In this document: one piece after another, positions 22,861-33,906 of the stretch
How positions within the stretch are numbered: the first letter of the stretch is position 1
Layout: every line of letters starts with the position of its first letter
Made by a program: the position numbers and the translations under genes
Notes under the pieces: generated by a model
Told to the model about the DNA's origin: nothing
Seen by the model: only the letters and a program-made list of their open reading frames with translations
Database searches by the model: none
Source: Fragilaria crotonensis
Lineage: Eukaryota; Bacillariophyta; Fragilariophyceae; Fragilariales; Fragilariaceae
Direction of reading: 5' to 3'
Assembly: GCA_022925895.1 (NCBI GenBank)
Contig: JAKSYS010000470.1
Location: 1-50,131, forward strand
DNA: 50,131 bases

Positions 22861-24280
22861 ATGAGCGGGAGTGGGCGCGGAGTTAATGATAGTAGCACCA
22901 ATTCTGACGCTACCGCAAGCTCATGTGTTGGTGTAGACCCCGTGGGGGGGATTGGGCGCGGTCAGGGGGCGTCCGTGTTAAACCCTCAAGGCAGGGACGA
23001 CGCGTTTTCCCAGACTTACTCGCGCCTCAAGCTGTGCAAACGGGGGCATCGAGAGGCATTGGTTGAGCGAGTTTGTGCTGTCTCGTTTGAGGATCTTCCG
23101 GTTTGGCTTTGGACGCTGCGATTGGCAGAGTGGTCCTCTATCCATATCGTGGACACAGATGAGGTCCACTTGCGCCAGTATCATGGTGCAACATGGGAGG
23201 CAATCAAGTCAAAGCTGGTAATAAGGAAGTCGTATGTAGGTTTGGGGGTCGACGTGTGGTTGGTCAGCGGATCTCTACAATTTCTATGTGCACAGGAACG
23301 CCTGCTGGTCGGTGAACCAATGGTGGGATGGCTGTCAGACGGAGGTCGGAGAAGACCCAAAGTCGAAGGATCGCAGTGGTCGTGGTTTCCAGTGTCACAT
23401 AGCAGGATAGGTGGAGTAACCAAATCCACCGGAATGTTTGGTACCATCGGCTTCGAACCAGGCATCGTTGTTGCGGATGATCCAATTCGAAGGTCTATTG
23501 GACACGTGATCAAGCACTCGGAGCGTCCAAAACCGTGCAGTCTTCCCTTTACTAAGCCCCATTACATCACTACAGACCTCCTTTCGGTCCATCAACTTCA
23601 CGTACCAGTGGTGTTTCCAAGCGGTTTTTCCCGCACGGGATGGGGACAACGACCATTGATCGGGTCGGAGCTCGCACATGCTTTTGACTTGCCAGCTTTT
23701 GTCGCGTGGGAAAGCATCGGGGCATCTAACGTTATCCCTATTCACATGTTTCGGGTGGTGTTGGATGCAGTGTTGGCTACATTGGCCCCAGCTTTTCAGG
23801 ATCGGGATGGATCTCATGAGAAAAACGAACCAAACTCAGGGGCTGTGTCGAGTCGTCCCTTCCTCTGCCGTTGGACACGACATGGTTACCCGGCGTGCAA
23901 CAATGGCTACCGGGGGCGTGGACCGACATCTCCATTTCACACAAAGCCGTCAAGTCCGATAACGCAGCTGTTGATTTTTTCCCGTGGAATCAGCGGATCC
24001 AATTACTGTTTCCCTGCCCTCACGGTACTATCGTTGCCTTGGAGGAGTTGATGATGCACCGATGGCGGCGCTCCGTGGTGGCGTCTTTCTTGCGCTACCT
24101 CATCACGAAACATGGGACGAACTGGAGCGCCCTTCTTGCGTCGGGACGCCTCGTGTCTGATCAGCTCAGTGAACCGGCAGTTAAACGCCGGAAGGTGGTT
24201 CTCGCGGTGACAGGGCGGGCCGTGTCGGAGAACGTGGTGGGGGGAGGATACGTAAAGGAAAGAAAAGGAGAATGATGTGA
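22861..24280 (+). pseudogene. pre-RT region of the second retroelement
   Basis: Starts with an ATG 18 bases after the gag stop. The frame is open to 24051, but after about 23800 the protein-like sequence moves to other frames (the 23678-23962 and 23871-24275 frames). The block TGWGQRPLIGSELAHAFDLP (near 23640-23700) followed by IPIHMFRVVLDAVL is a conserved feature I associate with these diatom elements just upstream of RT. No enzymatic domain is recognised. The region could hold a protease, but I see no convincing D-[ST]-G motif. Confidence 0.5.
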
Positions 24281-26155
24281 GCGTTTGCGACTTTGCCGAA
24301 CTCAAACGCGATGTTGTCAAAGGTCGGTTAGTGGTGAAACAAGTGTTGCAGAGCAATTGGTGGGAGTGGACCTTTGGTCAGCTCTCTTGTTTTGGCGCTG
24401 GAATGGAGTCGAGCAGATTGCGGCGGCTCGGGATGGGATGCGAATACACGTGCAAAGCTCCCTCCCGATTGGGCGCAAACGAATGAAAAGGGTTAAGCTT
24501 AGTCTCGAGAGCAAGAAGTTAGTGGGTGAAAAGATTGAAGGCATGCAGAAACGTTTCTACTTGGAGGCGACGGGTCACGTGTCCAATTCTTTGAGTTACT
24601 TCGCAGTACCAAAAGGAGAGGCGGACATTCGTGTGGTTTTCGACGGTTCGGCATGTGGCCTAAACGAAACCCTATGGGCCCCCAATTTCTTTTTGCCGTC
24701 GGCCAACTCAGCCGCAATGCTCTTGACTTTCGGAACTTGGATGGCGGACATGGATTTCGGTGAAATGTTTCATAATTTCCCGATGGAAGAGCGAATGCGA
24801 AGGTGTTCCGGAATTGAGTTTGAAACGCGAACAGAGGTGGGCGGAAGCGTGACCAAGATGCTACGCTGGACACGTCTATTCATGGGCATGCGCCCAAGTC
24901 CCTACATTGCAGTCCGGTATTACTACTGGGGGGAGGAATTCGCTCGAGGCAATCCCGCGAGGTCCGACAACCCAATGGGATACGACTGCATTCGGTTGAA
25001 TCTCCCTGGAATGAGCCAATTTGACCCGATGCTTCCGAAAGTAATGAAGTGGCGAACAGAGGCGGGCGTGCTGGCAGGGGATGTCATCACATTTGTAGAT
25101 GACGTTCGCATCACGGGACATTCGAAGGAAACTGTCACGAGGTGCATCGTCAGTTCGCAAGCAGAATTCAGTATTTAGGTATGCAGGATGCTCCGCGAAA
25201 GTTCCGACCCCCATCCCAAATGCAAGCCGGTGCGTGGACAGGTACCATATTCAAGATTACTCCGTCATCTATCTCGAAGTCTGTGGCACAGGAAAAGTGG
25301 GAGAAGGGGAAGTCCATGGTGGAGCGATTATGGTGGGTGTTGATCAACGATGACCCAAAAGAGCGACCATCGATAGACCGGAAGACATTGGAAAGGGAAA
25401 CTGGTTTCTTGAACCACTCGGCGATGACATTTGACGTGATTACTCCGTTCCTGAAGGGTTTCTACCTGACGTTAAACTCATGGAGGTCGCATAGAGATGA
25501 GGGTGATTGGAAGATGCCAGACAAACGATGGCGACAACTGTTGTTCGCTCAATTCGAAATGGGAGCAATATCGGAAGAGGAACTGGACAGCGCTCTGGAC
25601 GTCCATCAAGATGTCAACGCTGCTCCGCAGATGGTGAGGGCAAGCATCAGTTTGTCAAGTGATGTGAGGGCATTGTGTGAGATTTTCTCCCCGGCTCTGG
25701 TTCCGGTCGTTGGGGTCAGGTCCAAGCAGATCATCACCGTGGTTTACGGATTTGGAGACGTCTCAGGCACGGGTCTGGGAGCCACATTCACTTGCGGGTC
25801 TGGCTTGAACTTCCGAATCGGAGTGTGGGGGTCTAAGGAAGATCCGGAGTCCTCGAACTGGAAAGAGTTCACCAACGTGGTAGAAGCTCTTGAAGAAGAA
25901 GGCGAGGAAGGAAATCTCAACAACTCAGAGGTCTTCATGTTTACGGACAACTCGACCGTCGAGGCATGTGTTTCAAGAGGATCATCGACGTCACCAAAAT
26001 TGCTGGAATTGGTAGTCCGGCTCCAATCGTTGTCATTGAAAATGGGAATAAAAATCAATGTCTTTCATATTGCCGGAACCAGAATGATCGCTCAGGAACC
26101 GACGGAGTCTCTCGCGGGTTCCTTGGTCAGGGAGTCATGGACGGCCAGGCAATGA
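24281..26155 (+). pseudogene. reverse transcriptase and RNase H of the second retroelement
   Basis: The 24285-25178 frame carries LFWRWNGVEQIAAARDGM, a block before RT, then LSYFAVPKGEADIRVVFDGS (fingers), WMADMDFGEMFHNFPM (motif A Asp), LFMGMRPSPYIAVRYY (motif B) and ITFVDDVRITGHS (motif C, FVDD). Near 25165 the frame shifts by a base; the 25142-26155 frame gives IQYLGMQDAPRKFRPPSQ (connection) and RNase H: VYGFGDVSGTGLGATF (Asp), SNWKEFTNVVEAL (Glu), VFMFTDNSTVEACV (Asp), and HIAGTRMIAQ. The final Asp (GTDGVSRG) lies just past a second frame change at about 26095. The motifs are complete although the frame is broken. Confidence 0.87.
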
Positions 26156-28079
26156 GTGCGTTCGTCCCAATCCACTTGTCCGCGGTCGATCGGTCGCCAG
26201 AGAATCTTGTGCCCTGGATTCGCGAATGGTCAGGAAAGGATGCTCTCCTATTGGATGAAATGGGGTGGTTCGAAACAGGGCACGATATCGAAGGATGGAA
26301 CCTGGATGCTGATGGGTTTGATCGACCTATCTTGTCGAATAAAGGGAGGACGTATATCTGGGCACCCGCACCGATGTCAGCGGAGGTCGCGATATCCGAA
26401 ATGCGGAAGGCCAGAGTAAAGCGACAACAGTCATCTCACATATTTGTTTGTCCCCGGTTGTGCTCGAACCAGTGGCTCCGACAGTTGTACAAAGCGGCTG
26501 ACTTTGTTTTTGAGGTCCCGATCGGATCAAACATGTGGGCCAGTTCTATGCACGAACCATTACTAATAGGCATTCTCTTCCCCTTTATCAGATGCAAGCC
26601 TTGGCAACTCCGCAGTACCCCAAAGATGCACGCAGTGGGTAGGCAACTGCGTCAAGTGTTCAAAGAAACGGGTGGACCCAAGCGATTTTCTGCGCGAATT
26701 TTGGCTTTGCAGTATCAACCTCGGCAGTCTGTCGGAATCTGTGGTGCGGAAGTTGTTATACTTCCAGCAGTGAGCCACAGTTCTTCATGGCTGCAGGGAT
26801 CAACCCATTGCTGAGGCGGACGATGATCGCATGTTCTCTGGCTGGACTCCCAGAAAAAGCGACATGGGTCGATTCACTTCGGCGAGAAATGGAGACAACC
26901 TTATGGTTCCGTTTGAATGTGATTTCTGCGTGTTCGGGAAGCTGTTTGACCACACACCAGACGCTTCAAACGCAAAGGATGCGTTTGCCATGGCATGCAT
27001 TCGCAGAATTATTTTGGATGCGTTTTGGAGTCGAGCGAGATCAACGGTGGATGCCAATACTGCGAAGGCCAGAGAAGGCTTGGCGTTGTCAAGAAGAATG
27101 GGGATGAGAGGGCCGGCGGAGGCCCCTGGTCCGCTGCCAAACGTTGATCATTGTGGGTATGAGGTGGCTATCCAGATTGTTGTGTCCTCCTTGGAATCCG
27201 GTCGATACTCCAAGACTCACAAGCAATGGGGCACCGTTAGGCGATTCCGATCGTGCTACTCCAATCAGGTCAGAGCGGCTCGCGATGCGAACGCCAACCC
27301 GATCGTTATGACTGATGCAGACGGGAAGTCGTATCAACGAATCGGACGAGACGCGTGTGGGTCACTATGGTTTCAAAGGTTAACAATGGGTGCCGCAAAA
27401 GAATGGGTCAAGATTGGCGACCAAACCAAGCCATCAGCGTAACCCTGATGCAGCAACTACTGCAGAAGACCGAAGGACGAGCGAGAAGGGAACAAGATTC
27501 GTCGGAGAGGCACAAGTGGATCCTAGCCGGGGGATACTTTTGCATTTGCTTCGTGTTGTCACTTCGCAGTCCGGAAGGACTGATGGCGGATTTGGAGGGT
27601 CTAATAAAGTATCATGTTGAGGAAAGTTATGAAGTGGTGATCCCTTTGCTTGGTCGGTTTAAAGGCGAACATCATGTGAAGCAACATTTGTTGATGTCAT
27701 GCAGTACCACGAGCTCTGGGATCAGAGTCAAGCAATGGATTCGCAAATTGGGACGGGTATCAGGTGACGACCTCTGAGATGAATGAATTGTTCTTACAGG
27801 TATTGGGTGAAATCCACGACGAACAGCCGAGCCTTTTCGGTGTCGACGTAAATGACGTAAGCGACCTATCTGACAAATACAATGTGTTCAGATCCTTTCG
27901 GCGAGGATCAGAATCAAGGGCAGTGGCGATGAAAGTATCCGAAGCAGACCGATATGTGGTCAACAGATGCAAAGAAGGAGGCAGCTGGGGCAAACAAGAC
28001 AACACATGCCATCGACCAGCATTATGTGGATGTTTCCTTGGTTAAGGAGTCATTCATGCGATACACGAATGCTATGTGA
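26156..28079 (+). pseudogene. post-RNase-H block and tyrosine recombinase of the second retroelement
   Basis: The 25966-26814 frame continues from RNase H with AFVPIHLSAVDRSPENLVPW, WAPAPMSAEVAISEMRKARV and QLYKAADFVFEVPIGSNMW, a block usual in this lineage. The 26831-27442 frame holds the recombinase N-terminal domain (GRYSKTHKQWGTVRRFRSCY). The 27355-27777 frame gives CFVLSLRSPEGLMADLEG, with the probable first catalytic Arg, and VVIPLLGRFKGEHHVKQHLL. The 27764 frame gives VFRSFRRGSESRAVAMKVSE at the HxxR position, where His is absent. After one more shift, HYVDVSLVKESFMRYTNAM ends at the TGA on 28077-28079, with the likely catalytic Tyr in RYTNAM. Assignment of individual catalytic residues is inference. 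Confidence 0.7.
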
Positions 28080-28700
28080 GCGAGGGGCCAAATCAATGGA
28101 TGCACGTTTTTGGAGAAGCAGTGTATTCCTTTTGGCCAGGACCTAGGAGATATCCTAGTTCCCGGATGCGATAGCATCAAAGCTACCATTCGCTCGGATG
28201 TCGCTCACAGGAGCGGGTATCAAAACAATCCCTTGTGTGTGAGCAAGGTTTGGTGGTTCTCGTGGTGGGGGGTTTCGAGTTCAAGGTCCGGGTTATAAGT
28301 TCGGGCACTATAACTCGGTCCTGGAAGTTACTTGTCTTGCCCTGATCGATCGGACGTGAGTCTCTCGGGAGACGACTCGTTCGAGCAGGTATATTTCCTC
28401 CCGGATCAAATCCCGCTCGGCCGTTGACCTAGGTCCGACGAGCGACGATCGGAACGGGATTAAAGGAGAACAACCCTTTCAGTTCTTGTCAGGAGCTTTC
28501 GCGAGCCCATGCTACGATGCATGACCTGAGGAGGGATTTATACTATATTTCAGTATTGACGTACTGTGCTACTGTTCCCCCATTACACTGGCCGAATCAT
28601 ACTATCTATACGATTCGGCCTATGAGACATCATCAAAGAATACCGCAGTGTCACTCACCATTCAGTGGGTGAGTGTCATCGCGGGTGGCTAGACTACTCT
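28080..28700. other. hairpin-rich 3' region of the second retroelement
   Basis: No gene is seen. Three inverted repeats stand out: GGTCCGGGTTATA / TATAACTCGGTCC around 28287-28323 (11 of 13 pairs), GGCCGAATC / GATTCGGCC around 28590-28620 (perfect 9-bp arms), and TGTCACTCACC / GGTGAGTGTCA at 28649-28678 (one mismatch). After about 28700 the base composition turns AT-rich. These may mark the element's 3' terminus, but no partner at 20300-20500 was found by eye. Confidence 0.5.
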
Positions 28701-29175
28701 TAACTATTGGTAGTCGAGTCAATATGCATTTGTGTTACAAGTTGTACTGGCTGTCGAATGTAAAAACAGAATCCGTATAACCCTCATCATTGTAAGTCTA
28801 CTCCAATTATTCTACGATTGAAAGTACACTTGTAAATGCAGTGTTGTATGCCAAATAATTATCTTATAAAACTTACCTATCTGATTAGATACATAGACGT
28901 GTTTATGTACAACTTTATTGCACTGCACGACTGTATGTTCTTCAATACGTCTTCCACAGTCGTTGTGTACCATGTGTATTGCATTTCCATGTATTACATC
29001 CTTATTATAGTAGCTAATACTTGTTACACATAAAACTATAATCAAGGAAAAAATTATTCATAATGGAGTCCCGTGTCCTGGTCTTGTTGTTGCTGCTAAA
29101 TACAGTTTGTGTTGTTTTCTGCAGACTGATTTTGCCAGGATAACGAAATAAATTCCAAGTCTTGTCCGAATTTCT
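28701..29175. other. AT-rich intergenic
   Basis: Nothing recognisable; short ORFs on both strands have the composition expected of AT-rich non-coding DNA. Confidence 0.5.
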
Positions 29176-29674
29176 CTAAGTCCGTTTAGTCGGATGAGTC
29201 GTCTGCGCTGAGTTTCCGTTATGTCGTCGTTTCGTCCACTGTGTACTGACGTCCTGTCTTTTCTGTCGATGTTTGCGTGTCAAAAGCTTATCGGGTTGGA
29301 TGCGCAGAAGTGGGATGTTGCCGTAGATCATCACGTCGATGTCTAGGTGGTGACTTATGACGCAACGTAGGATGTGGTGGATGTAGTGCTTGTCGAGGCC
29401 ACGGATGATGTTGAGTTCGGGTGGGTCGGCGAGTGTGTTGATGCAAGAGGCAGAGATAGTGGCACTCGTGCGAACGCAAAGCGGTAGGTCGCGAAGTTGA
29501 ATCGTGCCGTTGATTGTGTCCAGTAGCATTGCCTCGGTGAAAAATAGGTCGCGTGACGGATTGTGATGGAAGTCTTGGAACATCCGAAAAGGGTGGTGAT
29601 GAACGACGTTGAGAGGGTTGGGATATTGCAACGGTGGAGCAGGGTGCAGAGGAGGCACTAGTCTGACGCCGCAT

Positions 29675-29684
29675 CACAAGGTGG
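29675..29684 (+). repeat. T1 left terminal inverted repeat
   Basis: CACAAGGTGG, inverted at 33897-33906 and shared with the ends of T2. Preceded by the duplicated AT. The preceding GC also pairs with GC beyond the right end, so GCATCACAAGGTGG is symmetrical at both sides here. Confidence 0.8.
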
Positions 29685-30291
29685 TATATGGTGACTTTTA
29701 AAAAATAAAATGGATTCAATACATATGGTTAGTGGACGGGGATTAATGAATATAAAATATTTAGCACTAACATTTTAAAGTTATATTTCACAGTTTAGTA
29801 TCATACTACACCTTTAAGCAAATACTCAACAAACATCAAAACAAAAAACAAAATAAAACAAGATTTGTCGATTGCAATTACAATTTTCTTTGTGTTTTAA
29901 ACTTTTAAATTGGTTTACATGGCTTTTTTTGGTTTCAAGCAACGTTATACAGTAAATTTGAATCACAATGTAAATTGAATGAATCAATTTAAATGGGTAT
30001 CTGTCACCATATTACAGTCATTTATAACAATAAAAGATAAATGCTATAACTTTATCTGATGAAATGAAATTCTTTAAATTGAGCAGAGTCGTTGTTAAAC
30101 GTTTCTTACTAGCTTGAAATATTGATTGCTTGACAACAATATGTTTATAGTTTAAGTTTCTATGTTTAACAATGACGCTGCATGTCAACATCTCCACATT
30201 CAAAAGTGGAGTTATTACTCCTCGATGCGGTTTCGTTTCAGAATGTTATGGTGATGATCATAATAATTGTGCACCTCAATAAATTGCGTTG

Positions 30292-31690
30292 TTATTCCAA
30301 ATCCCAACATGCTTCCACTGGTTCTAATGCTTCTGCCTGCTCTCCATCGGAGGTGTCTCGACTTCCTTCACCATTTGTTCCTCTCCTTTTCAGTGCAATG
30401 CAGTGATTGAGCAGTTCACGCTCCATATCCATGGCTTGTTCACACGTGCGATCAGCCTTCACCAAGTGATAGAATTCGTTGTACCTTGCCATTCCTTCGC
30501 GGCTCCATCCACCATACTTGCAGTGGCCTGTTTTTTGCGCAGTATACTTGCCTTTCTCCCTTTCCCTCTTGGACTTTTCCCTGCTGCCGGCGCCGCTCCT
30601 TGGTTGTGGTTCTGCTGGTGGGGTCTCGTGCCGCAGTTGTTCCTCTCGCTGAAATGCCTTGAGCCACTTCTCAATATAGTTGTCGTAGAGAAGGAGAGCG
30701 AAAGCCTCGTCGCTGATGGTCACCAACTTGCCGTGTTTTGTGGCCGAGCTCGTCGCCTGCGACACCAATTGCTTACTCTTTTGTACACCCCAGTGCTTCA
30801 GGCCACAAACGCACTCAAGAAATGTTCCATAGAACCAGAGGAATGCTTTTTTCTCCCTTTCCGTACTTGCTCTCCTCATTTTTGTAATTCATCAATTGAG
30901 AACATCCATTCTATCTTCCTTGAATTGTTTTAGTTCTCTCATCATGATGTTCTTCCCCGCCTGCTCGCATGTGCTCCTCTTGCTGTTCAACGCATGGTTA
31001 AAAACACTTTCATATAACATCTGGAATTTCACACGATCTCGGTTTGCCACACACTCGTGGTCCATCACCTCCTTGAAAGCCTTACCAAACATGTGTTCAT
31101 TGCTGATAAACTTGACGACTCGAAACATATGTTTTCTGACGTAAGTTGTGACCCTATCTGCAATGTTCTCCTGGTGTTTTCCGACATGGACGATTCTTTT
31201 GCTGACATACCTCTTACTCGTATCAACCCTTCAAATTCTGCGCAGCTCCTGCTGGCGATGTTCTTCCACGTTTTGCAGGAACAACATAGTCGTCATCATC
31301 ATCGTCATCATCGGACGAATGTAATTCCTCGGCACCCCGGCAGGGAAGCATTTTGTCCAACTCCTATCCACTCTCGTTCTTGGTCACTATTTTCTTCTCC
31401 GTCACTTGTGTTATATGTGTGGTCCGGGCTACTAGACCGTGCCGTAGCCTCCTCGTTGTCATGGTCCTCTTCTTCGATATGTTCTCTTTGCCGCTTTCCT
31501 CCTTTTGACGATTCGGCAATTTCGTCTTCGCCACTGCCGCTGTCTTCATCCTCATATAAAGATTCGAGTCTGATTTGTCAGATACAGTTCCGTTGTTCAT
31601 GGCTTCAGTTACTCTGTTGTAGTAGTATACAATTGTGGGAACAAGTTTCATCGCTTGCGGCACACAAGAAAAGTTTTGAGCGCGAAGCAC
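30292..31690 (-). pseudogene. gene A of T1 (decayed paralogue of T2 gene A)
   Basis: Three minus-strand frames (31690-31364, 31128-30892, 30879-30292) match gene A of T2 in order. Shared blocks include NSKRSTCEQAG (T2: NTKRSTCGQAA), EKKAFLWFYGTFLECV (EREAFLWFAGELLECV), VTISDEAFALLLYDNYIEKW (VTVSDEAFALLLYENYIDKW) and GHCKYGGWSREGMARYNEFY (GYCEYGGWSEDGVLRFNELC). Two consecutive in-frame TGA codons (30889-30894) separate the last two parts, and a homologue of the T2 block before KFITSGEHF is found in another frame near 31130-31200. The function is unknown. Preservation in both elements suggests that it matters for the transposon, for example as a DNA-binding accessory protein like those of CACTA elements; that is inference. 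Confidence 0.75.
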
Positions 31691-31699
31691 TTTTGTTCA

Positions 31700-32779
31700 C
31701 AACTCCCATTTAAATTTGAAGAGTTGGGCACACATGTTGTTTGTATGCTTGACACAGAGTCAATTTGAATGGGTGTGTCGACAGAAATTATTACTAAAGG
31801 CACTGTACAATTGTTTGTGGCAAGCTACCGTTGTAAATAAATATTGCTGTGTCGGGGATTGAAGGCTTACTAGTTATATTCCTGCAATATATCATGATGT
31901 GTATACGTTTATATGGCAATATTTTGCCGCTAATCGTTTTTGTAACCGCCACAATTACTTCGTGGGAATACTCCGATGTTTGCGCATCATGTACACTCAC
32001 TCGGTACGATGAAGATGCGCATGTGCTTGGTATATATGATTTGTTACTAAGTGCTGCGAGTTTTTTTAGGTGCTGCGATGCGTCAGTTCTCAGTACTAAG
32101 GTAAATTACCATTATCATCTTAAGTACTGGCTGGCTGGTGATGCATTCGACTTGGAATTTCTGTATGTGACAAGAATGTGTGCCTGAATACACATAAGGA
32201 TTTAGCACATCTATGGCTACGTTAGTTAGGGTCTTGTTGCCATGGCAAAATGAAGAAGATGAAAAATAAATGACTAACACATGTTTATTTGTTTTTGTAC
32301 TTAGACAGTTTTGAGGGGAAGGAAATTTTGGCCTGAAGTCCCATGGGCAACGCGTGCCTTGCGTAGTATTGGTTATACTGGAATCGACGTGAAATGCACT
32401 ATTTTGCACGAGTTGCTTTCACAACAATTTATGGACATCCACACTGCTGTTGCACTCTTTGTGCCCAGCACATACGTATACCACATTCATGCTTGTTGTC
32501 GTCTGAAGAGGAGAACTGCTTGCTTTTCTGGCGTGTTGGAACTCTGGTACAATTGCCTTCTCCCCAGACAGGGATTTGCAAATCTGTCCTTTGTGACGAC
32601 GTGTTGCCTTATCACTCAACGTGAAGAGGGGGAATTGCTTGTTTTTCTGGCGCGTGCGAACTCAGGATTGGTTGTTCCCCCCAGACAGGGGTGAACAACT
32701 TGTCGTTAGTGATCGCGTTGCCGCCTTATCGTCGGTATCATCATGTTTGCAGATCCTTCACGAGATCGCGCCAGGATAG
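31700..32779. other. T1 interior without recognisable gene; 118-bp tandem repeat
   Basis: No coding region is supported. 32505-32622 and 32623-32740 are two diverged copies of a 118-bp unit (GAAGAGGAGAACTGCTTGC... and GAAGAGGGGGAATTGCTTG..., both with TTTTCTGGCG and CCCAGACAGGG). In T2 the corresponding place holds the transposase core, so this is where T1 has lost sequence. Confidence 0.6.
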
Positions 32780-33394
32780 CTAGCGCGCGGCGTACGCTTC
32801 CGGCGCAGAGCTCTGTTTCAGCCATGGGACGCAATCCGCGTGCGGTTGGGGTTGGTGCTGCAGGCCATGACATTGCTGGCAGTTCTCTGCCTTTAGATCG
32901 GACTGCTGGAGGAGTTCCTCGTACAATTCAAGGACTCCTTCGTCAGGGTCTGTCGCTCCGTTCTCAACCAAATCAGGTGGCGTCGTCAACGACTCTTCCT
33001 CACCAAAAGGATTGACGTCATCGTCGTCGTCCAATTCATGCTCATCGGGGTCATCGTCACCATCTAGTGCTTCAACAGAAGCAGCACGACCAGCATCCTG
33101 AACAGAACTGAATTCGAATGGTGCAGAAAATCGTTGACGACTGTGACCCTCCTGGTGTCCAGTAGTTACTTGTCCTGTGAGGATATGTGAGGACAACGAA
33201 GCGTGGTTTTGCGCGGCCTTGGCAGCACTCCGGTTAATCAAAGTACCACCAATACCAGCAGACGGATCAATTGTGCTCTTCCGAGAAGCATAAATGCTGT
33301 TGCAAACAAGATTGTGATTCAGGTGTACCTGGATTCGCTTGAAGGGTTTGTGACATCCGTCGCACAACGTAGTAGAGGATGTGCGTTTCGGCAT
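32780..33394 (-). pseudogene. gene B of T1: zinc-finger N-terminus of a transposase, truncated
   Basis: ATG at 33392-33394. The protein starts MPKRTSSTTLCDGCHKPFKR and continues IQVHLNHNLVC, a C-x2-C...H...C zinc-finger-like module at residues about 11-32 that I associate with the N-terminus of DDE transposases in diatoms; T2 gene B has CISCGRFVVAGPMGLSRHLS at the same place. An acidic stretch follows (residues about 110-155) and LELYEELLQQSDL, after which the frame runs into unrelated sequence and stops. The DDE core is absent. It could still encode a DNA-binding fragment of about 200 residues. Confidence 0.7.
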
Positions 33395-33896
33395 GTGAAT
33401 CCTTGTAAAGAGAGAAGCAATGCACAGAATTGTCGAAGATTCAACAATGAACTCAAAAGGTCACTGGACCTGTTGAACAACAGCCATTAAATGCCAGAAA
33501 TACGGTAAAAGTTTTAGACAACGCCATTCACTGTGCCTCGGAAACCTAACTGGCGAGTATGCCTCAATATCAGTGAATTTAGAAAACACCAAGTCAAATT
33601 TTTGAAAAAATGGTTGCAGCAGTGAAAATCAATTCGTTATATCCATCACTTTGTTGATTCAATCAGAAATATAGTTATAGTTTATATTTTTTTGTTGATA
33701 TCAAACCATATAGATTGATTATAATTCGAGAATTCACTGATAAAATTTGATAATTAATATATTTTAGTATTATATCATTATAACATGTAGAAAGAAACCA
33801 ACTATATACAACTATTGACTATTTAAGTCTAAAAGTAACCACTTCAGTAAACATAAACTGTCATTAATGACTACATGTATATCAACTCACAAAAAC

Positions 33897-33906
33897 CCAC
33901 CTTGTG
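33897..33906 (-). repeat. T1 right terminal inverted repeat
   Basis: CCACCTTGTG, inverse of 29675-29684, followed by the duplicated AT at 33907-33908. The next inner bases on the minus strand, GTTTTTGTGAG, resemble TATATGGTGAC of the left end only loosely. Confidence 0.8.

Larger units (their letters stand above)
20499..28079 (+). mobile_element. second tyrosine-recombinase retroelement, different family, frameshifted
   Basis: On the plus strand the order is gag-like region, a long pre-RT region, RT with RNase H, a conserved post-RNase-H block, and a tyrosine recombinase. This is DIRS-type gene content, but RT and recombinase sequences are clearly unlike those of the 6491-13826 element, so it is a separate lineage. 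I recall similar RT and recombinase blocks in many diatom predicted proteins. Coordinates are of the coding region; the true ends are unknown because I found neither direct nor inverted terminal repeats. At least seven frame changes show decay. Confidence 0.8.
29675..33906. mobile_element. transposon T1, CACAAGGTGG termini, internally deleted
   Basis: Left end CACAAGGTGG at 29675-29684, right end CCACCTTGTG at 33897-33906, flanked by AT on both sides (29673-29674 and 33907-33908). Outside the first ten bases the termini share only scattered positions. The element is AT-rich at both ends, against more balanced coding sequence outside. It holds a decayed gene A (minus strand, about 30292-31690) and only the N-terminal part of gene B (32780-33394), in the same order and strand as in T2. 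The lack of the transposase core points to a non-autonomous derivative. Confidence 0.8.

Noticed and set aside
28812-29045. Short ORFs on both strands in AT-rich spacer
   Set aside because: Composition is as expected for non-coding AT-rich DNA; no motif, no partner.
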